Positions 38,358 through 50,899 of a DNA stretch of 64,000 bases are shown here, piece after piece. The DNA is taken from positions 1 through 64,000 of the forward strand of contig JAETOO010000019.1 in the NCBI GenBank assembly GCA_021771715.1, read 5' to 3'. The translations under genes and the position numbers were made by a program. The notes beneath the pieces are model-generated. The model was not told where the DNA came from. It did no database searches and worked only from the letters and a program-made list of their open reading frames with translations. The stretch's first letter is position 1. The number at the start of each line of letters is the position of its first letter. The stretch comes from Oscillospiraceae bacterium. Its GTDB lineage: Bacteria; Bacillota; Clostridia; Lachnospirales; Lachnospiraceae.

Positions 38358-38386
38358 AGTATAGCATATGTCCTTTCCTTTCACAA
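38358..38386 (-). promoter_or_regulatory. Promoter of the predicted antisense RNA
   Basis: TTGTGA (38386-38381), a 17-bp spacer and TATACT (38363-38358) on the minus strand. The start would be near 38351, two bases before the direct repeat. Confidence 0.7.
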
Positions 38387-38540
38387 GATCCTCAATTCTA
38401 AAATTTTTTTTATGAAATCTCCTGTTTTCCTTTTTTTGTGTTGCATTATATGTGATATTGGAACCACATTTTTTCGCTCGCCGTTTCTCTTCCTTTGCTT
38501 TTCTTCGCGAACCTTCACGGATTTTTCTCACAAAATTTCT

Positions 38541-39266
38541 TCACAAAGTTTTTTTCACGAACCGTTCCACAATATACTGGTTTGCCTCCAGCTCCTGCGC
38601 GTCATTGAGCGGGGACATCTCTGCCTTGCCGTACTTGCGCTCCAGCGCCCGGCGGATCAGAAGATCGCTGATCTGCGGGTTTTTCGGGAGCAGCGGGCCG
38701 TGCAGGTAGGTTCCGATCACATTTTTATACAGAACGCCCTCCTGCCCATCCTCCCCGTTATTTCCAAAGCCGAACAGCACCTTGCCGAGCGGCTGATTGT
38801 CGTTGATATAGGTGCGGCCGCCGTGGTTCTCGAAGCCGACGATCGGCGCCTCCATCTGATCATTCTGAATCACGATATTTGAGATCAGGCGCGGACTGCC
38901 CTGCTCCGTGTAGAGATCTACCAGCGAGAGCCCCTCGATCCGCCCGTCGTCTGTGTCATAGTAATGTCCGAGCAGCTGATACCCGCCGCAGACCGCGATC
39001 ACCACACCGCCGTCCTCGACGTAGCCTTGAAAATCCTTCTGAATCGCCTTCAGCCTCTCGCAGACCAGCATCTGCTCCCGGTCCGAGCCTCCGCCCAAAA
39101 GAACGATATCCAGCGCGTTAAAATCGATCGCATCCGTGATCTGGAACTCCCGGACCTCGGCCTCGATCCCGCGCCACTCGCAGCGTTTCCGCATGCACTG
39201 AATATTCCCCCGGTCCCCGTACAAATTCAGTAAATCCGGATATAGATGTCCTATCGTAACCTTCAT
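38541..39266 (-). CDS. gatD: Lipid II isoglutaminyl synthase, glutaminase subunit GatD
   Basis: This 241-aa class I glutamine amidotransferase of the CobB/CobQ type has nucleophile Cys in VIAVCGGYQLLGHYY and His in GTYLHGPLLPKNP. It has the conserved LYGDRGNIQ near the N-terminus. With MurT it amidates the D-Glu of lipid II to D-isoglutamine in peptidoglycan synthesis. The start at 39266 follows AGAGGTG; the longer open frame has no ribosome-binding site. It lies 72 nt after murT. Confidence 0.93.
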   Translation of the reverse strand: MKVTIGHLYPDLLNLYGDRGNIQCMRKRCEWRGIEAEVREFQITDAIDFNALDIVLLGGGSDREQMLVCERLKAIQKDFQGYVEDGGVVIAVCGGYQLLGHYYDTDDGRIEGLSLVDLYTEQGSPRLISNIVIQNDQMEAPIVGFENHGGRTYINDNQPLGKVLFGFGNNGEDGQEGVLYKNVIGTYLHGPLLPKNPQISDLLIRRALERKYGKAEMSPLNDAQELEANQYIVERFVKKTL

Positions 39267-39338
39267 CGTGCACCTCTGTATATTCCCGCAAACAACGAAC
39301 CAAGTTACTTGATATCTCATTGCTTACCGCAGGGTATT

Positions 39339-40685
39339 TCATTTCATCCCGGCCAGAATATTTCTCGTCGAGAACAGCGCCGTGTAATTGACCAGCACGT
39401 ACAGGTTCCCGCAGCCGTCCTCAATCCGCTTTCGGATCGCCGTCTCGACGTCCGCGATCAGCTCCGAGTGAATGTCCACATACTTCATCCTCAGCCGCAT
39501 ATCCTGGCACCGGATCCCGCTGACCGTGATCGATCGCACCTGCGGGTCCGCGAACCGGTCAAAGTCGACGTCCCACAACCACGAGATGTCCGTCCCGTCC
39601 TGCGCATTGTCGTTGATCACGATGATCAGGTCCTTCTCCCGCTGATCCTCCATTACCGCCGAGATATTCTGGTTGAATCCCGCCGGATTCTTCGCGAGAT
39701 TCAAAATGACCTCCGTCCCGCGGATACTGAAATGCTCCATCCGGCCATTCTGCGGGTTGAAGTCGCGCAGCACCCGGTCAAACTGTCCCAGAGACAGCCC
39801 TGCCGTCCGCGCCGCGCTGTACGCCGCGAGGATATTATAGATATTATAAAAGCCCTTATAGTTTGCCTGGATATGGCGCACCTGATCCGTCGCTCTCTCC
39901 CTCACATCAAATGCCAGCCCTTCCGTCATGTCGATATGCGACGCCTCAAAATCGACCTCGGGCCGCGCGAAGCCGCACTTCGGACAGTGGTACATGCCGA
40001 GCTGGCTGTAGTGATAGTAATCGTACTCCAGCCGCTCCCCGCACCGCTTGCAGAATCTTCCCTCCCGGATCTCTCCAGTCTCCTTCGTCGGAAATACCTG
40101 CTCCGTGATCCCGTACGTCACAGCCTCGTTGCCGCTCTCCATCGCGAGGTACGCGGAGAGCGCGTCGTCCCCGTTCACGATCACCTTCATCTTCGGGGCC
40201 ATCTTCATCGCCCGGTCGAGCAGATTCATCGTGATGTCGATCTCCCCGTAACGGTCGAGCTGGTCCCGGAACAGATTCGTCAGCACCATGTAGTTCGGCT
40301 GAAAATGCGGGAACACGCGCACCGTCGAGGCCTCGTCGATCTCGATGCACGCGTAGTCTGCATCCAGCCGCCCATTGCACTTCGCTGCCAGCACGAAAGC
40401 GGCAGCCACACCGTCGAGCATATTCGAACCGGTGTGGTTGCAGACGAGCTTCTTGCCCTCCGACTCGATCGCCGAGCACAGCAGATTATTTGTAGTTGTC
40501 TTTCCGTTTGTGCCGCAGACCACAAAAATATTCCCGCGCACCTGCGCCGACAGATCCCTGAGGATATTCGGGTCTATCCGAAGCGCAATCCGGCCGGACA
40601 TGGTCACACCCTGCTTTCCGGCCAGCCTGCAGGCGACGCTGACAAGCTTCGCGGTCCAAACGGCGATCAGCCTTCGTACTCCCAT
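39339..40685 (-). CDS. murT: Lipid II isoglutaminyl synthase, ligase subunit MurT
   Basis: This 448-aa Mur-ligase-like protein has P-loop CGTNGKTTTNNLL and ligase motif NGDDALSAYLAM. A four-cysteine zinc ribbon (CKRCGE ... CPKCGFA, about residues 205-230) is characteristic of MurT and absent from MurC-F. The C-terminal DUF1727 region has NLAKNPAGFNQNI. It activates the lipid II glutamate while GatD supplies ammonia. Translational start ATG with GAAGGAAG at 12 nt. Confidence 0.95.
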   Translation of the reverse strand: MGVRRLIAVWTAKLVSVACRLAGKQGVTMSGRIALRIDPNILRDLSAQVRGNIFVVCGTNGKTTTNNLLCSAIESEGKKLVCNHTGSNMLDGVAAAFVLAAKCNGRLDADYACIEIDEASTVRVFPHFQPNYMVLTNLFRDQLDRYGEIDITMNLLDRAMKMAPKMKVIVNGDDALSAYLAMESGNEAVTYGITEQVFPTKETGEIREGRFCKRCGERLEYDYYHYSQLGMYHCPKCGFARPEVDFEASHIDMTEGLAFDVRERATDQVRHIQANYKGFYNIYNILAAYSAARTAGLSLGQFDRVLRDFNPQNGRMEHFSIRGTEVILNLAKNPAGFNQNISAVMEDQREKDLIIVINDNAQDGTDISWLWDVDFDRFADPQVRSITVSGIRCQDMRLRMKYVDIHSELIADVETAIRKRIEDGCGNLYVLVNYTALFSTRNILAGMK

Positions 40686-40720
40686 CCTGTATGCTCACAC
40701 TTCCTTCTTCTGTTCTTCAA

Positions 40721-43276
40721 TTATTCATCCAGCTCTGCAGCATCGTCCTCCCCAGGCTCCGCCTCCTCGGCTTCCTCCTGCTTCAGCTCCTCCTCGAGGG
40801 ACTTCAACGTATCCTCCTCCGTCTTCTTCGCGGATTCCTTGACACGCGCGATGCTTGCGACCTTGCAGTCCTTCTCCGGGTCGAGGCTCATCAGCTTCAC
40901 GCCGCTCGTCACACGGCCCAGGATGGAGATGTCCTCGCAGGCCATCTGAATGATGATCCCCTCCGTGTTGATCATCATGATCTCATTGTCATGGTTGACC
41001 GCCTTGACGCCCACGACATTGCCGGTCCGCTCCATGATCTTGTAGCACTTGATGCCCTTGCCGCCGCGGTTCTGCGCCGTAAACTCATCAATGCGCGTCA
41101 GCTTGCCCATGCCGTACTCCGATGCGATCAGCAGATACTCTCCCTGCGTGTCGAGCTGCATGCCGACGACCTCATCGCCGTCCGAGAGGCTCATGCCGAT
41201 GACGCCCATCGACGCGCGCCCGGTCTTTCGCACATCCGTCTCGTGGAACCGGATGCACTGACCGTACTTCGTCACGAGGAAGATGTCCTTCTTATTGTTC
41301 GTAAATTTGACCTCGATTAATTCATCGTCGTCGCGGAGAGTGATGGCAGTCAGCCCAGTTTTTCTCACATTTGCAAAATCCGTGATCGGCGTTTTCTTCA
41401 CCAGACCGCGCTTCGTCGCCATAAACAAAAACTTGCCTTCCACATACTCCCGGATCGGGATCAGCGCCGTGATCTTCTCGCCCGGCGCGAGCTGCAGCAG
41501 ATTGATAATCGCGGTCCCGCGCGCCGTCCGGCTCGCCTCCGGGATCTCGTACGCCTTCAGCCGGTACACTCTGCCCTGATTCGTAAAGAACATCAGATAG
41601 TGGTGCGTGCTCGTCATCAGCAGCTCCTCTATGTAGTCGTCCTCCAGCGTCTGCATCCCCTTGATGCCCTTGCCTCCGCGGTTCTGACTCTTGAAATTGT
41701 CCGGCGTCATGCGCTTGATATAGCCGAGCTTCGTCATCGTGATCACCGCATTCTCATCCGGGATCAGATCCTCCGTCGTGATGTCGTACACATCGCGCTC
41801 GATCGTCGTGCGGCGGTCATCCCCGTACTTCTCGCTGATGATCTGGATCTCCTTCTTGATCACCCCGAGCAGCAGATTCTCGTCGGCCAGAATCGCCCGG
41901 AACTCCTCGATCTTCTTCAGGAGCTCCTGGTACTCCGCCTCGAGCTTCTCCCGCTCCAAGCCGGTCAGCGTGCGCAGTCTCATGTCGACAATCGCCTGCG
42001 CCTGCGCGTCCGAAAGTCCGAAGCGCTCCATCAGCCCCGCCTTCGCCGCCTGCGTGTTCGCAGACCCGCGGATGATCCGGATCACCTCGTCGATGTTGTC
42101 CAGCGCGATCAGCAGACCCTGTAAAATGTGCGCCCGCTCCTCGGCCTTGTTCAGCTCATATTTCGTACGCCTCGTGACCACATCCTCCTGGTGCCGGATG
42201 TAGTACGTCAGCATATCTTTTAAATTCAGGATCTTCGGCTGCTTGCCCACCAGCGCCAGCATGATCACGCCGAACGTGTCCTGCAGCTGCGTGTGCTTGT
42301 ACAGCTGGTTCAGCACGACATTCGCGTTCGCGTCGCGTCGCAGCTCGATGTTGATCCGCATGCCCTCGCGGTTCGACTCGTCCGTGATCGCCGTGATCCC
42401 GTCGATCTTCTTGTCGCGCACCAGCTCCGCCATCTTCTCGATCAGGCGCGCCTTGTTCACCATGAACGGGATCTCCGTCACGATAATCCGGCTCTTCCCG
42501 TTGGCCATCGCCTCGATATTCGTCACCGCGCGCACGCGGATCTTGCCCTTGCCGGTCCGGTACGCCTCCTCGATGCCCCTGCGCCCGAGAATCTGCGCCC
42601 CGGTCGGGAAGTCCGGCCCCTTGATGATCTGCAGAATCTCCTCCATCGTCGTGTCGCGCTGCTCCTCGATCCGGTTGTCGATCATCTTCACGACCGCACC
42701 GATGACCTCGCGCAGATTGTGCGGCGGGATATTCGTCGCCATGCCGACCGCGATTCCGTTCGTCCCGTTCACGAGCAGGTTCGGGAAGCGCGCCGGCAGC
42801 ACCGTCGGCTCCTTCTCCGTCTCGTCAAAGTTCGGCACAAAGTCCACGGTGTTCTTTCCGATATCCGCGAGCATCTCCATCGAGATCTTGCTCAGACGCG
42901 CCTCGGTGTACCGCATCGCCGCCGCGCCGTCCCCGTCGATCGACCCGAAGTTCCCGTGTCCGTCCACCAGAGGATACCGCGTCGACCACTCCTGCGCCAT
43001 GTTCACCAGCGCGCCGTAGATCGAGCTGTCCCCGTGCGGGTGATATTTACCCATCGTATCACCGACAATACGCGCACATTTCCGGTGCGGTTTGTCCGGT
43101 CCGTTATTCAGCTCAATCATCGAGTACAGCACACGCCTCTGCACCGGCTTCAGCCCGTCCCTGACATCCGGAAGCGCCCGCTGCGAGATGACGCTCATCG
43201 CATAGTCGATGTACGACTCCTCCATCGTCTTCTTCAAATCCACTTCATGAACCTGGTCAAAAATATTGTCCTCCAC
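40721..43276 (-). CDS. gyrA: DNA gyrase subunit A
   Basis: This 851-aa breakage-reunion subunit has the active-site Tyr in [13 protein letters not shown], the quinolone region [17 protein letters not shown] and C-terminal beta-pinwheel blades ([25 protein letters not shown] twice). It ends in an acidic tail. The start is taken as GTG at 43276, 7 nt after AGGAGG; the ATG at 43294 precedes that site. Note Gly at the position of E. coli Asp87. Downstream of gyrB. Confidence 0.96.
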   Translation of the reverse strand: MEDNIFDQVHEVDLKKTMEESYIDYAMSVISQRALPDVRDGLKPVQRRVLYSMIELNNGPDKPHRKCARIVGDTMGKYHPHGDSSIYGALVNMAQEWSTRYPLVDGHGNFGSIDGDGAAAMRYTEARLSKISMEMLADIGKNTVDFVPNFDETEKEPTVLPARFPNLLVNGTNGIAVGMATNIPPHNLREVIGAVVKMIDNRIEEQRDTTMEEILQIIKGPDFPTGAQILGRRGIEEAYRTGKGKIRVRAVTNIEAMANGKSRIIVTEIPFMVNKARLIEKMAELVRDKKIDGITAITDESNREGMRINIELRRDANANVVLNQLYKHTQLQDTFGVIMLALVGKQPKILNLKDMLTYYIRHQEDVVTRRTKYELNKAEERAHILQGLLIALDNIDEVIRIIRGSANTQAAKAGLMERFGLSDAQAQAIVDMRLRTLTGLEREKLEAEYQELLKKIEEFRAILADENLLLGVIKKEIQIISEKYGDDRRTTIERDVYDITTEDLIPDENAVITMTKLGYIKRMTPDNFKSQNRGGKGIKGMQTLEDDYIEELLMTSTHHYLMFFTNQGRVYRLKAYEIPEASRTARGTAIINLLQLAPGEKITALIPIREYVEGKFLFMATKRGLVKKTPITDFANVRKTGLTAITLRDDDELIEVKFTNNKKDIFLVTKYGQCIRFHETDVRKTGRASMGVIGMSLSDGDEVVGMQLDTQGEYLLIASEYGMGKLTRIDEFTAQNRGGKGIKCYKIMERTGNVVGVKAVNHDNEIMMINTEGIIIQMACEDISILGRVTSGVKLMSLDPEKDCKVASIARVKESAKKTEEDTLKSLEEELKQEEAEEAEPGEDDAAELDE

Positions 43277-43385
43277 AGATTTTCCTCCTGTCATCCGATC
43301 CACTCATTCTCCGTGCAATCCAGCGCCGACCCGGCCGTCAGACATCATCCTGCGTCCTCCCGTCCCGAATCGCCCGCAGTCTCCG

Positions 43386-46404
<3,019 letters not shown>

Positions 46405-46419
46405 CGGTGCACCAGCCTA

Positions 46420-46632
46420 TTATACTATTTTTATCAAGATATTTCCACATGCGGCTTCGTCGCCTGCATAAAGCTTTTTCCCGCGCTGCAGTTCGGCAGC
46501 GCCGTTCACCGTGACCTTGCCGTCCAGAATCAGGTACTTCGCCTCGACGCCGGACTCTGCGACGCCGGCCGCCTTGAGCGCCTGCCCCAGCCGGATGTGA
46601 TCCTCCCGCAGCTTGATTTCTACCGTTTCCAT
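46420..46632 (-). CDS. yaaA: S4-domain RNA-binding protein YaaA
   Basis: This 70-aa protein consists of one S4 domain (IRLGQALKAAG, ILDGKVTVNGAAE, RGKKLYAGD) and is conserved between dnaN and recF in Firmicutes. S4 domains bind structured RNA; the partner is unknown, with ribosome association suggested for relatives. GAGAGGAG precedes the ATG. Confidence 0.9.
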   Translation of the reverse strand: METVEIKLREDHIRLGQALKAAGVAESGVEAKYLILDGKVTVNGAAELQRGKKLYAGDEAACGNILIKIV

Positions 46633-46736
46633 TTCGACTCCTCTCCGCAGCTTTCAGCTGCGCTCCCAGTCTGCCGGACACTCCCCTGTCCGAATCTGCA
46701 CGTCTGCTTCCTGCCCTCTGATGGTGCCGCGCAGAC

Positions 46737-47846
46737 TCAGTCGTTGTCCACGAAGTTCACCGGCAGGATCAGGTAAATATAGGTCTGCGCCTCATCGCGG
46801 ATGAAGCACGGCGCCTTCGGGTTCATATAGTAAATGTCGATCCGCTCATCGTCGATCACGCGCAGCGCGTCGATCAGAAGCTTCGGATTGAAGCCGATCT
46901 TGATGTGCTTTCCCTCGAGCGCGATGTCGATCATCTCATCCATCGTGCCGATCTGAGAAGAAATCTTGAGCTCCATGACATCGTCTGTGATGTTCAGAAT
47001 GATCGGGCGCTTGTCGCCCTCCTTCACCATCAGGGTGGCACGGTCGATACAGTCGAGGAACTCCCGCTTGTTGATCGAGACGTGCGTCTCATAGTCGTTC
47101 GTCAGCATCTGCTCGACCCTGAAATAGTTCCCCTCGATCAGCCGGGAGACGACGACGGTGTCCTCGAACTCGAACAGAATGTGATTGTCGGTGAAATAGA
47201 TGTCCACGTTGTCCTCGACGCCGCCCGAGAGGATCTTCGAGATCTCGGTGAGCGTCTTGCCCGGGACGATGACCTTCTTCGGCGTGTACTCGGACTTGAG
47301 ATCGATTTTGCGGATGGAGATCCGGTGTCCGTCCAGGGAAACCACCTTGAGCTCCCCGCCGTTGATGTCGAACAGCTCTCCGGTCATCATCTTGTTGCTG
47401 TCGTTCGGAGCGATCGAGAAAATCGTCTGACGTATTACTTCCTTTAAGGTAAACTGCGAAATCGTTATCTGATAGTCTTTCTCCACGAACGGCAGGTAGG
47501 GGAAGTCCTCTCCCATCTGGCCCATGATCGAGAATTTCGCCTTTTCGCAGACAATCTGCGTGTTATTGTTTGAATCCGAGGTAATTACGACGTCATTGTC
47601 CGGCAATTTACGGATAATCTCGGAGAACAGCTTGGCGTCGAGTGCGACGAGGCCCTTCTCCTGGATGACACCCTCCACTTTTGTCTCGATTCCGAGCTCC
47701 ATGTCGTTCGCCGTGAACCGGATCTCACCCTGAGAGGCGTTGATCAGGATGCACTCGAGAATCGGCATCGTCGTCTTGGAGGAGACTGCCTTCATGACGA
47801 TGCTCACACTTTTCATCAGGTCGGATTTTTTACATGTTATCTTCAT
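46737..47846 (-). CDS. dnaN: DNA polymerase III sliding clamp (beta subunit)
   Basis: This 369-aa protein forms the ring-shaped processivity clamp. It shows the three-fold repeated clamp domains, starting MKITCKKSDLMKSVSIVMKA, with PILECILINAS and the family-typical C-terminus (YLILPVNF). AAAGGAG lies before the ATG. It is separated from dnaA by a 344-nt spacer with DnaA boxes. Confidence 0.96.
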   Translation of the reverse strand: MKITCKKSDLMKSVSIVMKAVSSKTTMPILECILINASQGEIRFTANDMELGIETKVEGVIQEKGLVALDAKLFSEIIRKLPDNDVVITSDSNNNTQIVCEKAKFSIMGQMGEDFPYLPFVEKDYQITISQFTLKEVIRQTIFSIAPNDSNKMMTGELFDINGGELKVVSLDGHRISIRKIDLKSEYTPKKVIVPGKTLTEISKILSGGVEDNVDIYFTDNHILFEFEDTVVVSRLIEGNYFRVEQMLTNDYETHVSINKREFLDCIDRATLMVKEGDKRPIILNITDDVMELKISSQIGTMDEMIDIALEGKHIKIGFNPKLLIDALRVIDDERIDIYYMNPKAPCFIRDEAQTYIYLILPVNFVDND

Positions 47847-47877
47847 AATAGATGGACACTCCTTTGTATGTAATCAG

Positions 47878-48187
47878 TTATGCACAGCCGGGCGACGGTG
47901 CCGAATAGATAGCTGAAGGAATAAAAAAGATCAGCCGTAGCCGCCTTAAGGGCTGTGGATAAGTGTAAAAGCCGTTTTTTCCGCGCAGTTACGGGAAAAA
48001 TGCGATGGGATAACCGTGTGAAAGCTGCCCGGATGCGGTCTGGATAACCGGTGAGTTATACACATCCCGGCAGAATCCGCGAAAATCCGGCCGGAAACAG
48101 CCGGATTGTTATAAACACACGTCCACAGCGGATACACACAGGTGTACAATGGATATCCTGTGGATAAGTGGATAACTTTGTGGATAA
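47878..48187. other. DnaA-box cluster between dnaA and dnaN (oriC part)
   Basis: The spacer 47847-48190 holds TTATGCACA (47878-47886), TGTGGATAA (47954-47962), TTATACACA (48056-48064), TGTGGATAA (48159-48167) and TGTGGATAA (48179-48187), plus several one-mismatch sites (GGATAACC, CCACAGCGGATACACA). These are R-type DnaA boxes on both strands. With the cluster upstream of dnaA this makes a bipartite origin like that of Bacillus. Confidence 0.8.
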
Positions 48188-48190
48188 CTT

Positions 48191-49552
48191 TTAGCTCGGG
48201 TTGATCTTTTTCTTCAGTATCTCGATCGTTTTCTGCAGCTCCTCGGAGGTCTTGAGCTCCTGGGAGATCTTGCGGGAGCCGTGCAGGACCGTCGAGTGGT
48301 CGCGCCCGCCCATCTCGGTGCCGATTTTTTTCAGGCCGGCGCTGGTCAGGTTGCTGCACAGGTACATGGCGATCTGGCGCGGCATCACGATCTCGCTGCT
48401 GCGCTTGTTGCCGCGGATGTCCTCGACCGATACGTGAAAGTGCTCTGCGACGGTCGAGATGATCACGGAGGGCGTGACCTCCTTCTTCTCATCCGGGGAG
48501 ATGATGTCCTTGAGCGCTTCCTCGGCGAGCTTTACCGTAATCTCGCGGTTTTCGAGCTTGCTCAGGGCGACGAGCTTGTTCAGCGCGCCCTCGAGCTCCC
48601 GGATGTTGGACTTGATGTTCATCGCGATGTACTTGATGACCTCGTTGTCGATGTCGTAGCCGTCCGTCTCCTCCTTCTTGTGGAGGATCGCCATCCGGGT
48701 CTCGAAGTCCGGGGACGAGATGTCCGCGATCAATCCCCACTCGAAGCGGGAGCGAAGCCGGGCCTCGAGCGTCTCGATATCCTTTGGCGGCTTATCGGAC
48801 GAAATGATAATCTGCTTTTTGTTTCCGTGGAGATCATTGAACGTGTGGAAGAACTCTTCCTGGGTCGCTTCCTTTCCTATAATAAACTGGATATCGTCGA
48901 TCAGGAGCACGTCAACACTGCGGTATTTTTCGCGGAACTTCGTCGTGGCCGTGTTGTTGCCGTTTCGGATCGCCTCGATCAGCTCGTTGGTGAACGTCTC
49001 ACTCGTCACGTAGAGGACGCGCTTTTCCGGATTCTGCTCGAGAATAAAGTGCGCGATCGCGTGCATCAGGTGCGTTTTCCCGAGTCCCGCGCCTCCGTGG
49101 ATGAAGAGCGGATTGTACATCTTCCCGGGAGACTCGGCGACGGCGAGCGCCGCGGCGTGCGCGAATTTGTTGTTGTTGCCGACCACGAAGGTGTCGAAGG
49201 TGTATCTGGGATTCAGATTGGCCTTCTCCGCGCTGTCGCTGTTGTCCGTGTGGTTCACCGAGGCGAACATCTTCTTATTTTCAAGGCTTTTGGCCTGCTC
49301 CGGGGGGATGAACGTGACCTCGTACTCCTTCCCCGTCACCTCCGCGATCGCGACCTTGATCGGAAACATATATTTTTTCGTAATATAATCAATGCCCATC
49401 TGTTCAGACGGGACAAGGATCGTAACCGTGTGGTCGGAGACGCTGTGCACCTGCAGCGGTTTCAGCCAGGTCTTGAACGAGATATCGGACAGCTCGTGCT
49501 CGACCTTGACGATGTAGAGGATTTCTTCCCATTTTTCTTTTAGTATATCCAT
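48191..49552 (-). CDS. dnaA: Chromosomal replication initiator DnaA
   Basis: This 453-aa initiator has an N-terminal DnaB-interaction domain (EILYIVKVEHELSDISFKTW), a linker, and AAA+ domain with Walker A GGAGLGKTHLMHAI and Walker B VLLIDDIQFI. The C-terminal DNA-binding domain has GGRDHSTVLHGSRKI. The start at 49552 (MDILKEKW) is 9 nt from GGAG; an ATG two codons upstream is 3 nt from it. The frame is open far upstream through oriC by chance. A possible promoter TTGATA with AATATT lies about 60 nt upstream. Confidence 0.97.
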   Translation of the reverse strand: MDILKEKWEEILYIVKVEHELSDISFKTWLKPLQVHSVSDHTVTILVPSEQMGIDYITKKYMFPIKVAIAEVTGKEYEVTFIPPEQAKSLENKKMFASVNHTDNSDSAEKANLNPRYTFDTFVVGNNNKFAHAAALAVAESPGKMYNPLFIHGGAGLGKTHLMHAIAHFILEQNPEKRVLYVTSETFTNELIEAIRNGNNTATTKFREKYRSVDVLLIDDIQFIIGKEATQEEFFHTFNDLHGNKKQIIISSDKPPKDIETLEARLRSRFEWGLIADISSPDFETRMAILHKKEETDGYDIDNEVIKYIAMNIKSNIRELEGALNKLVALSKLENREITVKLAEEALKDIISPDEKKEVTPSVIISTVAEHFHVSVEDIRGNKRSSEIVMPRQIAMYLCSNLTSAGLKKIGTEMGGRDHSTVLHGSRKISQELKTSEELQKTIEILKKKINPS

Positions 49553-49849
49553 GTCCATAATCTCCAAAAATCCATTTTTTCCTACAATAATATTAAACCA
49601 AAAAGAAAAATTTATCAATGGTAAGTTTGTGGAATGTTCGTGGATAGCGGTGCGGATCGTGTGTGGATGGAATGTGAATGGTGGAAAAAGGTGTGGAAGG
49701 CGCATTTGGCGGTTCACATAAGTCGGAATGGAGAAAAAGGTCGGAAAAATGGGTGTGTATAAGCTGTGCGCACCTTCCACACCGGAAAAAGCGGGGAAAA
49801 CGGGCAATGGCCTGGAAAAAGAGGTGGATATACACAGCATTTGAAAAAG

Positions 49850-49933
49850 ATATCCACAAGTTTTCCACAGTTTGTGGATAAAATTACGTCAACTGGATAA
49901 GTTATCAACCGGTGTGGATAAGTGTGTGGATAA
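49850..49933. other. DnaA-box cluster upstream of dnaA (oriC part)
   Basis: TGTGGATAA occurs at 49873-49881, 49913-49921 and 49925-49933, all in one orientation. Imperfect boxes lie around it (ATATCCACAAG at about 49850, TTATCAACC at 49902, GTGGATATACACAGC near 49824). The rest of 49553-50000 is AT- and purine-rich and contains many GTGGAA/TGTGTAT partial boxes. The switch of gene orientation here supports the origin. Confidence 0.8.
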
Positions 49934-49991
49934 AAAGAGAGGCGCAGGGAAGAGCAATGCCCGAAAGGCGCGAAACTGTGAAAAATTTTAC

Positions 49992-50020
49992 TTGACGTGC
50001 TCTGAATTTCCGCATATAAT
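49992..50020 (+). promoter_or_regulatory. Promoter of the rpmH operon
   Basis: TTGACG (49992-49997), a 17-bp spacer and TATAAT (50015-50020), about 90 nt upstream of rpmH. Confidence 0.82.
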
Positions 50021-50108
50021 CAAAGCGATGTTTTGACATATGCATGGTCATTAATTAAGATACCAACTGAGATAGATTTGGTTCGGGAGAGAAGGAGGTG
50101 CCAGGACT

Positions 50109-50243
50109 ATGAAGATGACATTTCAGCCGAAGAAGAGATCCAGATCCAAAGTACACGGATTCCGGGCGAGAATGAGAACGGCAGGCGGAAGAAAAGTATT
50201 AGCTGCAAGAAGAGCAAAGGGAAGAAAAGTATTGACAGCATAG
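50109..50243 (+). CDS. rpmH: Ribosomal protein L34
   Basis: This 44-aa ribosomal protein begins [18 protein letters not shown] and continues [20 protein letters not shown], the standard L34 sequence. It is strongly basic and part of the large subunit. GAAGGAGG lies 8-9 nt upstream of the ATG. It is first in the right-arm operon, before rnpA. Confidence 0.97.
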   Translation: MKMTFQPKKRSRSKVHGFRARMRTAGGRKVLAARRAKGRKVLTA

Positions 50244-50267
50244 GCCGCAGATATGTGGCCTTTTTTG
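50243..50267 (+). terminator. Terminator after rpmH
   Basis: GGCCGCA-GATA-TGTGGCC with TTTTTT directly after the rpmH stop. It probably attenuates transcription into rnpA, so that L34 is made in excess of RNase P protein. Confidence 0.82.
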
Positions 50268-50293
50268 TAACTGCCCGGATTTCCGGGCAGTTA
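50268..50293 (+). terminator. Second hairpin between rpmH and rnpA
   Basis: TAACTGCCCGG-ATTT-CCGGGCAGTTA is a perfect 11-bp stem followed by CTTCTTTC, 20 nt before the rnpA start. Either a back-up terminator or an mRNA processing/stability element. Confidence 0.6.
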
Positions 50294-50313
50294 CTTCTTT
50301 CTCAGGTAAAACT

Positions 50314-50694
50314 ATGATTTTTTCAGAATCCTTAAAAAAATACGGAGATTTTCAGCGCGTGTACAAAAAGGGCAGATCGTATGCCAACAAATATCTGATC
50401 ATGTATGTGTTGAAAAAGGACACGCCAAAGAGCCGTATCGGAATTTCAGTCAGTAAAAAAGTCGGAAACAGTGTCGTGAGACACCGGATCACGCGGTTGA
50501 TCCGGGAGAGTTATCGCTTGAATGAACAGAGATTTGAGAGGGGCCTCGATCTTGTAGTGATCGCGAGGCCGGGCGCTAAAGGAAGAAATTTCTTTGAGAT
50601 TGAGAGCGCACTGCTACACCTTGGCAGGCTTCATTCCATTTTGCATGAGGAAGAGAGAGAAGTGAAGAAGGAACATGAAGAGCTTCATGATTAA
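50314..50694 (+). CDS. rnpA: Ribonuclease P protein component
   Basis: This 126-aa basic protein binds RNase P RNA for tRNA 5' maturation. The RNR signature is [17 protein letters not shown], with [16 protein letters not shown] before it. A Glu/Lys/His-rich tail extends the usual length by about 10 residues and overlaps yidD by 20 nt. The ATG follows CTCAGGTAAAACT, a weak ribosome-binding site. Confidence 0.96.
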   Translation: MIFSESLKKYGDFQRVYKKGRSYANKYLIMYVLKKDTPKSRIGISVSKKVGNSVVRHRITRLIRESYRLNEQRFERGLDLVVIARPGAKGRNFFEIESALLHLGRLHSILHEEEREVKKEHEELHD

Positions 50695-50884
50695 GATGAT
50701 CAGATTTTATCAGAAATACCTGTCGCCATTGAAACGTACGAAGTGCCCTTACATTCCGACCTGCAGCCAGTACGGCTTGGAAGCTGTGCAGAAATACGGA
50801 GCGGTCAAGGGAGGAATTCTGGCACTGTGGAGGATCCTGCGGTGCAACCCGTTTTCCAAAGGCGGCTACGACCCCGTTCCATGA
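50675..50884 (+). CDS. yidD: Membrane protein insertion efficiency factor YidD
   Basis: This 69-aa protein has the family signature [33 protein letters not shown] and [15 protein letters not shown] with its conserved cysteines. It helps YidC insert membrane proteins. It overlaps rnpA and is followed 15 nt later by yidC. Confidence 0.95.
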   Translation: MKSFMIKMIRFYQKYLSPLKRTKCPYIPTCSQYGLEAVQKYGAVKGGILALWRILRCNPFSKGGYDPVP

Positions 50885-50899
50885 GGAGGAATTTAAGGC

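Noticed and set aside
38223..38531. 102-codon minus-strand ORF overlapping the toxin-antitoxin locus
   Set aside because: It runs through the antisense RNA, the terminator and low-complexity T-rich sequence; no ribosome-binding site or family resemblance.
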